This document shows, piece after piece, positions 34,534 through 45,276 of a stretch of 64,000 nt of DNA; the stretch's first letter is position 1; the number at the start of each line of letters is the position of its first letter. A program made the translations under genes and the position numbers. The notes beneath the pieces are model-generated. The model had not been told where the DNA came from and ran no database searches. It was given only the letters and a program-made list of their open reading frames with translations. The stretch is from Naematelia aurantialba (taxonomy: Eukaryota > Basidiomycota > Tremellomycetes > Tremellales > Naemateliaceae): NCBI GenBank assembly GCA_021527695.1, contig JAKFAO010000002.1, forward strand, positions 930,501 through 994,500, given 5' to 3'.

Positions 34534-37144
34534 ATGTCGGAACGCCGTAAAAGCGCATTCAAATCCCGCTTCTCTATCCTCTCCCTTCTTCCCTCCCGGC
34601 ACCCGCCACTCTTCGTCTCGCGCCCTGAGCCGCTCCACGTACCCCCTAGTCAGCCGGTTCCAAGGTACCCCACCATCGTCGCTCCCATATCGCCTGTCCA
34701 CTCAGAACACGTGTACACCGACAGTAATCTCAGTCCGGCCATCTTGGATGCTTGGGACGCACCAGGCAGCTCCCGAGCGGGGAGAACTTTGGAACTGGGA
34801 ATGCCGAACTCATCGGAGGCTCTTGAGGGCCCCAGACCATCAAGGTTTGGTGCTCAAGGTAATGCGACGTCTCCCAGGAAGCAGGGAGACAAGAAGCGCC
34901 CTCGTCCTCCGCCACTAGATCTCAGTCGGGCAAATGAGGTCTACCCGGGACCGAAGGGAATGGACGTGGAGCCTCAAGGCGAAGAGCAGTCCAGACCAGC
35001 GATACCACCGATCCCGTTCAGACCGGGGATGCCAGTCAGACCAACGAGACCAGCGATGGCGCCAACCCTAGAGATGCCCGCAGCCACGCTTCTGCCGCCG
35101 GCCAAAGCGAAGCCTGAAGTCCCTCGAGTTCTCGACGATCCATTCGAGTTTGCCGTTGTCGAGCCGGGTCACAGGTACACGAGCTGGAAAGGCGGCAAAG
35201 TAGACATCAAGCCTGGACAGATTATCCCTCGTGGAACCATCGGCGCTCCCATGGATACCCCAACCATCCGAGGGATACCCGACGAGTCTGTGCTCCACGA
35301 CATCCTTCTCACACCTACGTATCTCAACCCATCGCCGACTCCGCCGTCGCTCACGCCTTCTGATGGCGCATCCTCCGCAAACTCCCAAGAACGGCGCAGA
35401 AACCGCCGACGCACGATAATCGACCGAGCGGCCGACCTCGTAGTTCATGCGGCTCGCAAGTCAAAAATCGTGCCAAAGGGGATCTTGAAGGTCCTGGATG
35501 AGGAAGGTGCGAGTCGTTCCGTGCAGCTCATGAGAGAGCGAGAGCAGAGACAGATGGACCGATTCCGCCAGAAGAATGGCAGTGGGCCCAGTGTCGAGTC
35601 CATTCCGGATAGACAGGTCTACGAGTGGCGGAACCCGAGTTCCCTGAAAGATGAGCGAAAACCGCGCCTGTACAAAGACAGCAGGAAGAGCACGAAAAGC
35701 AAGAAAGGCGACAAACAGGAGAAGGACGGGAAAGAGGAAGCGAAAGCGAAGTGGAAGAAACTCTGGAAGGTGGGTAGGCACGGAGGATAGCATCGCTGAC
35801 AGTATAGCTCGGAGCTCTGCTTGCGATCATCGTCCTCGCCATATTGACCGTCGCCCTGTGCACGACCCTCTTGACCCGTTCCAACAAGAACACCTCGCAG
35901 ACTGCCGGCACATCTTCTGATGGTGCTGACGGTGCCGCCGAGGTCTCTATCACAGCAACACCTACATCCATTACCTCCGCGCCAACATCCACGACGACGT
36001 CTGCCGCCCTTTCAACATGCCTTGCCCAATTCAGTGCGGCATCAACAAGCCCCTCCTTGTACCCTTGCGCAGATTGTGTCCCCCTCCTCACCTCAACAAC
36101 TAACGATTACCTCTTCTCCCTGGTAGATGGCAATGCAACTGGCGTTGGAGCTGCGCTGCAGTTTTGCGCCCTGATGGACATCAAGAAAGCGGCTGATGGC
36201 CTCGATGGCTGGGGTAATGATACCAGTCCGTGTGGCGGCTGGAACGGGGTAACGTGTGACGATCGAGGGAGATTGACTGAGCTGTAAGTCATCCCTTAGA
36301 GGACAATGACTGAGATTAGAAAACTGCAGTACCCTGACATACCGTCCACGCTACCAAATACCCTGGCGAACCTCGTCTCCCTCGAAGCTCTTCGTTTGAT
36401 GGGCAACTCGTCCATCCCAAGTGAGTGAGAAGAGGGAATGTCGTTGACCAAGTAGCCGGCGACTTTCCAAACGATATCCTAAACTTGACCAATATGTCGA
36501 CCATCGATCTGGAATACACCGCTCTCACAGGACCGATCCATTCAATCGACTGGTCCAGGGGCCAGAAACTGACGACGGTATACTTGGTAAACAATGAGCA
36601 ATTGGGCTCTGGTCTCCCCGACCTATCGTCCAATACAAAACTTATCACTCTGTGGGTCCTCCCATAACACTTGGTGCCAAGCTGATTGCTAGTGCTGTCA
36701 CGAACCAAGGCCTGACGAATGTCTCGGAGAGCAATCTGCCTAGCTCGCTGACTTATCTGTGCGTTATTGTGGTTGCCGAGCTGATAAGCAGCGACTTGTC
36801 GTGGAACGACCTGACCGGCACCGTCCCACCATTTTCATCTCTAGTCGCCCTCCAAACACTGTCAGCGGCCGTATTCTTCGAGGGATGAACGACGAAGCTG
36901 ACGGTGCGATAGGTACATGACAAACAACGATCTCGATTCTCCGCCCGCCTCTCTCCCGTCGACCTTGACTTCGCTCTCGCTGACCTCCAATGCGAATCTT
37001 GCGGGCGACATGCCCAGCGAGATATGCGAGCTGCCCGCACTGACTAATTGTGATTTACGGTCGACGAGCTTGGGTGGAGAGGCGAATGCAACGGCATCGG
37101 CGGATACAAGTGGCAAAGTGTGCGGGGTGTGCCAGTACAGCTGA
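34534..37144 (+). CDS. Type II membrane protein with extracellular LRR domain (unnamed)
   Basis: No gene name is known to me. ATG at 34534 starts a 418-residue Pro/Ser/Arg-rich and finally Lys-rich region (SRKSTKSKKGDKQEKDGKE) without a signal peptide. An intron from 35770 to about 35810 joins KKLWK to a strongly hydrophobic ~20-residue helix beginning LGALLAIIVLAIL. After it comes a Thr/Ser-rich stalk, then CPCA-like Cys motifs and an LRRNT-like cap, DGWGNDTSPCGGWNGVTCDD, just as in plant-type LRR receptors. LRRs follow: LANLVSLEALRLMGNSSIP, NLTNMSTIDLEYTALTGPI, LDLSWNDLTGTVPP and DMPSEICELPALTNCDL. It ends CGVCQYS. Five or more short introns cut the LRR part; one at 36421-36455 is 35 nt. 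Positive-inside charge predicts N-terminus in cytosol and LRRs outside. Ligand and role are unknown. Confidence 0.85.
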
Positions 37145-37514
37145 AATATGCACATATCGCGTGCATCTGAGGGCGATCTCGGTCCATGTACTATAAGTTG
37201 ACTAGTGTTGTACTCGTGTCTAGGTGATGCATGTACAAGGTGCTGTGCCTATGCCTAGGATATCGGACACGCAGCACGGACCACGGGACCAGAATCTCCA
37301 CTGCGCCGCTCTCAGCCAAGCGGTCAAAAACAGTACAGAGTCAGCTCGAGACCGCCCGGCGTATCGTCACTTGTCCATCTTGTCAACGCCTGTCTATACC
37401 TGCGTCACAGCGCCCACTGCATCCCACCGCCAATATCACATACTACACTCTCTCCTCTGCCGTGTCACCTCGTGTCGCCTCGTATACCTCTGAGCCAGTC
37501 GAGCGAGCGCCGCA
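37145..37514. promoter_or_regulatory. Intergenic upstream of DBP5
   Basis: 370 bases between same-strand genes, containing the DBP5 promoter. Nothing further recognisable. Confidence 0.5.
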
Positions 37515-40349
37515 ATGTCCGAGCCCATCTCGCCCCGGAAGAAAGACTGGACAGAAGAATCCGACTCTGACGACGATCCGCAAGCCCTCCGTAGGGCATT
37601 TGCCAGTCCAGCAAAGGGCGAGCAGGCGTATACGGCCGATTCTGATAGTAAGGATCAGCAAAAGGAGGAGAGCGGAATAGGTGTGTCCCAGTCTCACTTT
37701 ACGTCGTGGACGGAGGACGGCGCTTGGGCCTTTTTCTCCCTTCCTTCTTTCCTTGCCTCTTCTTTCCTTCCTCGTTTCCCGACTCGTGCTCTGTACCTGT
37801 CACATCACCCTCCCCTCATTTCTCCTCCCTATCTCTACTTCTTTTGCTCGCCTCCTTCTTCCTTGCTCTCTTGCTTCCTTCTTCCATCCTTCCATCCTTC
37901 TTCTGACTACTTCCTTCTTACTACCTTCTTACTACTTCCTTCTTACTACTTCCTCGTCGCCGTCGTCCTCTCTCATCCACTTCCCCATTACTGATCACCT
38001 CCAGCTCCAACGGCAGAGGACAAGCCCGTCGCCTCCCTCTTGTCCCGCATATCAGGCCTCTCCACCGATCCTCCCCCTCCTGCCCCCCAGACACGCCAAA
38101 CAACCGCCTCTACGTCCTCGTCTCTCTCAGCAAACTCGGCGTCGTTCACCCCACACTCACAAGCGCAAGCGCCACCTCAGCCCCAATCACCAACCTCAAC
38201 AACCACGTCACCAACCTCAACGACCACGACCACGTCCCGGCCTAGACCTAACACCGCGAACAATCTCTTCGGCAAGGCGCTGGCGGGCGTCAAGTCGGAT
38301 CGAGCTGCGGACAAGTCGGCTGCACCGCCACCACCCGCCGACCCAGCGGCTGAGAAGGAAAGTGTCCCCCAGGCGCCCGAGACAACAGAGACTTCCAAGT
38401 CGGCGGAAACGACAACACCCGTGACGGCGGCGACAGGAGACAAGACGCAAACGGACATGACGAATATACTCGATGAGCCTTTGGACGACGGTACGTGTGC
38501 TACTCCATACCACAACCAACATCTACTTTCCTCTGGATCGCCTATCTGCTTCACTCATACTGCATCACCTGAGAGCTGTCGCTCACTATGCAGGATGGGG
38601 ATGGGGTGCACCTGCTGCCGCAAAGGTTAACAGCACCGAGGGGAAGGAAGCAAGCATCTCTGGTCAATCCAGCGATTCTGGCCTCATTTCAAACAATTTC
38701 CAAGTCGAAGTAAGCTATTTCCCCCACTTTCATACCTTGCAGAAGCGCCAGCCGCTTACCCAGTCGTCAGGTCAAACTCGCCGACTTGCAAGCCGACCCA
38801 AACTCACCTCTCTACTCTATATCGGCGTTCGAAGATCTACCCATGTAAGTCTTTTTCAACTCCCTACCGCAGAACACTGACACATTATCAGTCACCCCGA
38901 TCTCATGAAAGGTATCTACGCAGTGGGATTCAAGAAGCCATCCAAGATTCAAGAGAAGGCTCTGCCAATGTTGCTCAACAATCCGTCAGTCAAGCGCCGC
39001 CCGCCCTAGGTACCATGCATCACTGATGCCGTCTAGTCCTCGTAATCTTATTGGCCAGAGTCAATCTGGAACTGGCAAAACTGCAGCCTTCACTCTCAAC
39101 ATGCTCAGCCGTGTGGACCCCGGTATTCTGACCCCTCAGGTGTGCCATACTCGTCCTTCTGGTCTACGTTTTCCCGAGACTGACTTGAATCAGGCGATTT
39201 GTCTCTGCCCTTCTCGAGAACTCGCACGTCAGACTCAAGAGGTCGTTGATAAGATCGGCCAATTCACTCAGATCACCACCATGCTGGCTGTTCCTGGCTC
39301 GTGGAGTCGTAACTCAAAAGTCGATAAGCACATCCTCATCGGCACGCCGGGCACCTTTATCGACATGATCGCTCGAAGGGTTTTCGACCCTAAAGCTGTC
39401 CGAGTTTTAGTGTTGGATGAGGCGGATGAGATGCTGAACCAGCAAGGTCAAGGTGATCAGACGACCCGGATCAAGAGGTACGGGCAGAGAGTGTCGTTCA
39501 AGCTGATATCTCAGAGCTCTGCCGCCAAACGTGCAGAACGTGCTGTTCTCCGCCACCTTTCCTGAGGATGTGCAGCAATTTGCCGATCGCTTTGCGCCAG
39601 AGGCCAACAAGATCTTCTTGAAGATGACAGAGGTTACGGTCGATGCTATCAAGCAGTTGTATCTGGAGTGCGAAGGCGAACAGGGCAAGTTCGAGGCGCT
39701 CAGTGCCCTCTACGACTCCATGACGATCGGGCAAAGCATAGTCTTTTGCAAAGTTTGTTTTCCATGCTGGGTCCGTGTCGCGCTGACGCAGGACAGAGAC
39801 GAGATACGGCAGATGAGATCGCCAGGCGCCTCACCGAGGAAGGACATTCGGTGGCGAGTTTGCATGGGGAGAAGCTGCACGAACAGCGAGACGATATCCT
39901 CGATGGATTTCGCAATGGCAAGACCAAAGTGCTCATCACGACCAATGTCATTGCTCGAGGCATCGACATTCTGCAGGTCAACATGGTGGTAAACTACGAT
40001 GTACCAACTCTGGGTCCAGAAGCAGGTTGGAAGCCCGACGTGGAGACGTACATTCACCGAATCGGTATGTTCCTCTCTTTGCGTCTCTGACCGGCCCTGA
40101 CTCTTTGCAGGTCGGACGGGTCGATTCGGCCGCAAAGGCTGCTCGGTAACTTTTGTGCATGACCAGCGATCCATGGGGGAGGTCCAAGAGATCATGCAGG
40201 CCACTGGAAGGACCATGAAGAAGATTGACGCGCGAAATCAACACGATCTTGACCAGCTGGGCAAGGTGAGTCCCCGTTTCGAACACTTTGCTGCGCAAAG
40301 CTGATATGGCACTCTGTAGGCACTCAAGATCGCCATGAAGGGTGTATGA
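37515..40349 (+). CDS. DBP5: DEAD-box RNA helicase Dbp5 (mRNA export)
   Basis: Dbp5 remodels mRNPs at the cytoplasmic face of the nuclear pore. The motif set is complete: Q-motif segment [17 protein letters not shown], motif [14 protein letters not shown], the Dbp5-type Ia [19 protein letters not shown] in [18 protein letters not shown] in [28 protein letters not shown], and motif [16 protein letters not shown]. The protein ends LKIAMKGV with TGA at 40347-40349. The first exon gives [16 protein letters not shown] long N-terminal extension (about 230 residues, Thr/Ser/Pro-rich, with [17 protein letters not shown]) precedes the helicase core, longer than the usual Dbp5. Intron 1 is about 325 nt and strongly pyrimidine-rich. 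The helicase core is split by at least six introns of roughly 40-60 nt. Confidence 0.93.
37735..37990 (+). repeat. Long polypyrimidine tract in DBP5 intron 1
   Basis: Roughly 250 bases of almost pure C/T (ttccttcttt-type runs, with ttcttactac repeats near 37915-37950) lie within the first intron of DBP5. The complementary strand is a purine tract. Confidence 0.85.
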
Positions 40350-40622
40350 GCGCGTTAGAGGGAACGATCGTGGATAATAGCTACAAGTAGAGGAGTCAGA
40401 AGTCGGTCATCAGTCATCCAACTATCATCCGTTCATCGCAGACTGTAGAGTACGCGGGGGATGCAAGCCCGTTCGCATGCATCTGTGTACATATAACATT
40501 TCCCGTTCGGGTGGCGAAGGAATCATCATCTTTCCTTCCTAGTCTTCCTATCTCGTTCTGCTTTCGGGTTCTATTGCTCCGTCGATCTGTTCTCTTTTGC
40601 TCCTGCCTGTACCCTTGCTGGC
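40350..40622. other. Intergenic between DBP5 and the next plus-strand gene
   Basis: 273 bases. DBP5 3' end and downstream promoter. Nothing else identified. Confidence 0.5.
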
Positions 40623-42964
40623 ATGACCACAGCGGTGGCTCGACTGAGCTCGCTCAATCTTTCCCTTCATAAAGCTGACAGGATTCCTACCTGGTAAGTC
40701 CATATTGGGGACCCAGAATCCCTCGATGACTCTCTTGCATCTTCCTGTGTGTTGACTCTTCGTGAACCTTTTCCCTGGAGCGATACTGATCCTTCTACCT
40801 CGGGGTATTGCGTAGCTCCTCTAAGAGGTCCCGGGCCCTCGAGGATCTCGCACCCAACTCGAAACCTCCAGCACGACGACTGCCAGCCGCCATCACCACT
40901 CCCCCGGGTAACCTCATCAGTTCGAGTAGTTCAGCGCGCCGATCGTCCCTCAATGCAAAGTACGATCGGCAGCTAAGGGCATTACCCGTGACAAGGGCGA
41001 GGCGAAGAACGGGAGTAAAACACTCTCCTACCAGGCTTCACGGAGGTAAGAGGGAGCATGGAGACTCCGAAGGGGCTCTAGGTTTGGGAGCAAGAGAGCG
41101 CAGGGATGAGGTTCTTACGTTACTGGGACTCGAAAGTGGAGGCATCGAGCAAGCGCCTCCTGAGATGGTCGACGAAAGATCTCTAGGAGGACGGTTGACT
41201 CGATCTGCCATATCCAGACGGGAACCAGTAGGTATCCTCATTGGGAATCGAGCATGGCAGGGTTGATACGGACTAGCCTGTACAGCCAATCATGGACGAG
41301 CCTGAGTGGCTTGAGGATGTCCTGTTTGGCCGTTCACCACTTGTCCGTCACCCGCCATCTTCGAGCGTCCGGATCTCGAAGACCGCAATCACAGAGGATG
41401 CCTATCCTCCCTGGTCGAGTTGTTCACACCAGACTGTCGGCTCGAAACAATGCCCAAAGGGAACTCCGAAGGATCCGGCGACGATCCAAGCGGCCGCTCA
41501 GCTCATTCTCCAGGCCGTCGCGCAGCACCAGCAGCAGCAGCAACACCTGCAGCTTCAGCAACAACAACACCAGCAACCCCAGAACAAGTCCATCCCCCCT
41601 TCCAGATTCTTCATGGACATCGACCCCGCTATGCATTCAACACCACAAAGTCAGCAGGGAGTCTGGCCAGAATCTTCCCCTTGGTCGACTGCACCGGCGC
41701 CCCTGGCCGCGTACCGACCGCCGCCCGGCCCCGGACGCGGTCCGGCAGAGATGCACGGTAGTTCAAGCCGGTTCCCGGTTAGGGGAATTTTGAAAAACCC
41801 CATTCCCCAGGATGGGGTCTCCGTCGCACATGCACAGCCAAACAGCATACATCGCGTGCGCTTTGGCGATGCCTCTCTGGAACACGTTTACGGTGGATCT
41901 CATAATTCGCCACTCACACCCACTCCGTCGCGCACGTACCCATCAGTGCGGGTTTCGTCCCCCGATCTTCACCCGCATTTCAGTACCATCACTCCCCTTA
42001 TTCCGCCCCCAAACGGAGCTTTTCGGGAGCAATACGGAGAAATACCAATGCGTCATATTCCCACGCCCCTCGCCGCAGCTCATGAAGCCATCGTCGAGAC
42101 GATCCCGCAGGTGGCGAACAAGTCACGGGCGACACCTTCTGAGACTAGGTCGTGTGGCAAAATCAAAGGCAGGAACCTTGTCAGGGCCCTAGAGGCAAAA
42201 GCGGAAGAGTTCAACTGGAGCGATTTTGGGAGCTCAAGTGATGAGCTCAACCTTCGGCCGGAAGTCTCTGATATTCCGGCGAGTTCGATTTCTGACTGGC
42301 AGCCTCCGCGCATTGTTGACTTGTCCAGCCTTGGGAGGGAGCTTACGTCCACGACGCTGGCTGCCCGGCCCAACTCATATCGACGTATGCCCCACCTGAC
42401 TCAGCTGGATGTGATACCTCATACAGGGATACATTCTTTCATCGTGATTCGTCTGACGCTGGCTGTTACCAGCTAGAGGACGAGACTCATCCTGCTTCTG
42501 ACGGCACTGACGAGACCTATCTTCCCTCGCCTGAGCGGCGCGTTGCTCCAATGTCTCAACACATCCCCATCAAGTTTAATGCCCCACGAGCTAGTAACAA
42601 GCGAAGGAGAGAAAACACTGAGAATGAACATCGAAAGGGACCAGGCAAGGGACAGAAGTATACGGTAACGATATCACCTAGGCTACAGTGTAGTCCCGAT
42701 CCTGCGGAATCGGAAGGAGGTGAGACGATTGACTGCTTCTCCGAGGCAAGCGACGAGCGTGCACCTGAAGAATATCTGAACCGCCTCGGGACTATACAAG
42801 AAGAAGACGAAGTAGACGAGAACACAGCTCTCGGACCGGCACAGGCGGCATCGGTCCGACTCATGGCTCAGCAACGACAACCCACAATGAGGGAGAGCAC
42901 CCCGTTCTTTGACCGAGCAGGTGGCGGCGAGTTGGGATTCAGAGTGTGGCGAGATGGTTACTAA
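40623..42964 (+). CDS. Unrecognised disordered protein with candidate PP1-docking (SILK + RVxF) motifs
   Basis: ATG at 40623 gives MTTAVARLSSLNLSLHKADR. An intron ends at the acceptor before SSKRSRALEDLAPN, and a likely 57-nt intron (about 41228-41284) replaces the in-frame stop at 41264 and joins SRREP to PIMDEPEWLEDVLFG. A further intron near 42410-42476 joins MPHLTQLD to LEDETHPASDG. The protein (about 690 residues) is mostly disordered: basic N-terminus, a Gln-rich run (QHQQQQQHLQLQQQQHQQ), then VRGILKNPIPQDG and HRVRFGDASLEH. GILK and RVRF match the known SILK and RVxF consensus motifs that bind protein phosphatase 1. An acidic end (LGTIQEEDEVDENTA) and RVWRDGY-like tail follow. A PP1 regulatory role is inference. 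The alternative is two adjacent genes split at 41264-41292. Confidence 0.7.
41515..41585 (+). repeat. CAG/CAA-rich polyglutamine stretch
   Basis: Mixed cagcag and caacaa codons encode a His/Gln/Leu-interrupted polyglutamine run in the unrecognised protein above. Confidence 0.85.
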
Positions 42965-43112
42965 TGCTATGACCTGGTGCAGGGAGTGAGAGATGGTGAT
43001 TGATGGTACGACCTGATGCATTATAGACAGATCAAGATCTCGAGCTTGGGATATGCATATGCAAGATGTGTGTGTATGAAGATGGTACCAATGATGCGCA
43101 GACGGATGCCTG

Positions 43113-45121
43113 TTACATGATAATGAAGTTCTCGTACGCCTCGCCGCTGACCAACCAGCCGACGAATGGCGGGGTTGGCTGTCCCTCCTGTGAGACGGTA
43201 ATACCGAAGCGCCCGTACCGAGCAAACACATCTGGCAACTGCACTCCGTCATCGGGATTTGACACGACGCCTCGCAAAATCGCCTTTGCTTGCTGGTAAC
43301 TCGAGTCCGGCGGGTGTTTGTGCTGGAAATACGTCCTTTCTCTCGCGCTTCTAGCTCGCGCTTCTCCGACTAGGGACTCGCGATGTACGGCTGTGGCTGG
43401 ATGCTCCAGGCGTTCCGGCTCTTCCATTTCTCGAAGCTGAACAAAAGCCCTGAGGATCTCGTACTTGCAGACCACGGACCGTGCACGATCATTGACCAGC
43501 TCCGTCCCGGGGGATTTCCATTTCCCGCCCACGCGCGTGCCGTTGAACAGCACATCGGCGGCACCAGACAGGCAGGGAACGTACACCAGAGCAGTGACAG
43601 TTGGGACAGGTTCTGGCGGTGGCTGCGCCAAGACCGGCACAGCGACAGGAATCGAGGTCGTAGGTTTGGATTCCTGGTCAGATCCTCGGACATTGGCGTG
43701 CGTCGAGAGGAGGGGGATGCCACTGAAGGCGGCCGACCTGGAAAATGGGAACGAAATAGACGTGAGGTGAATCTCCGGCCTGTGGAGCTTGTACTCGTCT
43801 GGAAGATAGTCTGTGCGACACGTCAACTTTGTCCGTGGAGTTCACGTATTGGCCGGGACTTGCCGTCTATATGTTCTAGGCGGCCATACAGCGCCCGTCT
43901 GAGCTCTCGTATCATTCTTCCCCTCCACGTCCCACCACTACCAGGGCCGCTGTAATCGTGAGGGCTTGGGTTCTGACCAGCCTCGGGTGACGCGTCCTCG
44001 AGCTCCCTCCAGCCCGGCCCGGCCTCCCACCCGCCAACGACAATGCTATGTAATGGGATCTTGCTGAAGAGTGGTTCGAGCAAACCGCCCTGAAGCCCTA
44101 AGACCGCCCACGAGGCGATCTTGTCGCTGCAGCTCATGCTGATCGTCGGGACAGAATCGGCACGGCCGGGCTTGGTGCGAATGGCACCGTACGCGGTGTA
44201 GCCGTTGCGACCCCTGACGGCGGATGGCGTGGAGGTTTCCAGACCAGTTATAGTGGTGTCAATGATGGATGCGAGGGTGACGTCGACAGATGGCGGGAAT
44301 GGCACCGGTACCGGTACCGGAGATGGCGAGGCCGAGGCAGACGGCGGTGGGCGGCTTGCATAAGAACCAGAGGAGGACTTGAGGGTTGCCATGTCTGGAG
44401 GCTGATGATGCGCAGTATGTACAGTAGAGGCATCTCCACACTGAACAACCCGGAATTAGCTTCAACGGAATTGGAGGGCAACTCCCAGGAAGTCATGGCA
44501 AGGAGGATGGCGTGTCAAAGACGGGTAGTCTAGATAGTCATGGGAACGGGAATGATGAATCGAAAGTTGAGCAGCTAGAGCTCGACTCACCGGCAACGCA
44601 GACACGTACAACCACGTCTCCACGCCTCTCTTCAGCCTGAACTTGCCCTCGAGCCATTCCAACGCTCCCTCGTGCGGTTCCCCACGGAGCACGCGGCTGG
44701 CCTCAAGGATGAGCCACCGCACGAATCCGCGCCTCGCAAGCACCTCTGCATGGCAGTCATGTACCGTGTCTCCGAGGGGGGGCAGCCTCACCGCGGGAAG
44801 CACCTTGACCCCAGCGCCGAGCGATACGGGTACCAGGCGGTGCGTCGAGCCTTGGGCGGTCGCACCTGATGGCGACAGGCGATGCGTCGATCCTCTGGCA
44901 GTCGTACCTGATGTGGGTGGGAGCGGCGGCGAAGCGGTCAGATCTGAGCGAGGGACGACCACGTAGATGGCAGCTAGGATTGTCCATTCTGGTACGCCGT
45001 TCGGGCGGATTGTCGGTCTCCCATGTTTAGGCAGCGCGGCATACGCTTCGATGGCGGCACTGGCGATCTCGTCGCCTATGCCTGTCGTGTCATCTTGTTC
45101 CTCGCGCGCATCTTGGTTCAT
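43113..45121 (-). CDS. TAD1: tRNA-specific adenosine deaminase 1 (Tad1/ADAT1)
   Basis: Tad1 converts A37 to inosine in tRNA-Ala. The zinc and catalytic motifs are present: HAEVLARRGFVRWL (His and proton-shuttle Glu), PCGDAST created by joining LYVSALP to CGDASTVHT across an intron at about 44447-44591, and the second cysteine in SMSCSDKIASWAVLG. The remainder of the adenosine-deaminase domain includes KPGRADSVPTISM and LFSKIPLHSIVVGGWE. The C-terminal segment reads VLFNGTRVGGKWKSPGTELV and ends SGEAYENFIIM. A 35-nt intron at 43811-43845 joins SRPI to HYLPDEYK. The start at 45121 (MNQDAREEQDD) is preferred to the in-frame start at 45268, because that would nearly abut the divergent TAF12 ATG at 45277. 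A tandem STHRL insert is noted elsewhere. Confidence 0.9.
44831..44920 (-). repeat. Tandem duplication encoding GTTARGSTHRLSP / GATAQGSTHRLVP in TAD1
   Basis: Two imperfect copies of a ~42-nt unit encode STHRL-containing segments between the N-terminal helices and the HAE motif of Tad1. This is probably a surface loop. Confidence 0.8.
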
Positions 45122-45276
45122 GCTCAGGCGGCCATATCGAGAGCTGAGCAGACGCCTCCAACAAAATAGGTCGCTGACCTCTTGGCCGATAAAGTGAGCC
45201 TGATAACTCGTCACAACACGACTACACCTCTTCGTTTGTCCGACTCTGTCTTCTTTATACAGCATCACTCACAATC
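45122..45276. promoter_or_regulatory. Compact divergent TAD1/TAF12 promoter
   Basis: 155 bases separate the two starts, so both promoters overlap. No specific element recognised. Confidence 0.5.
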
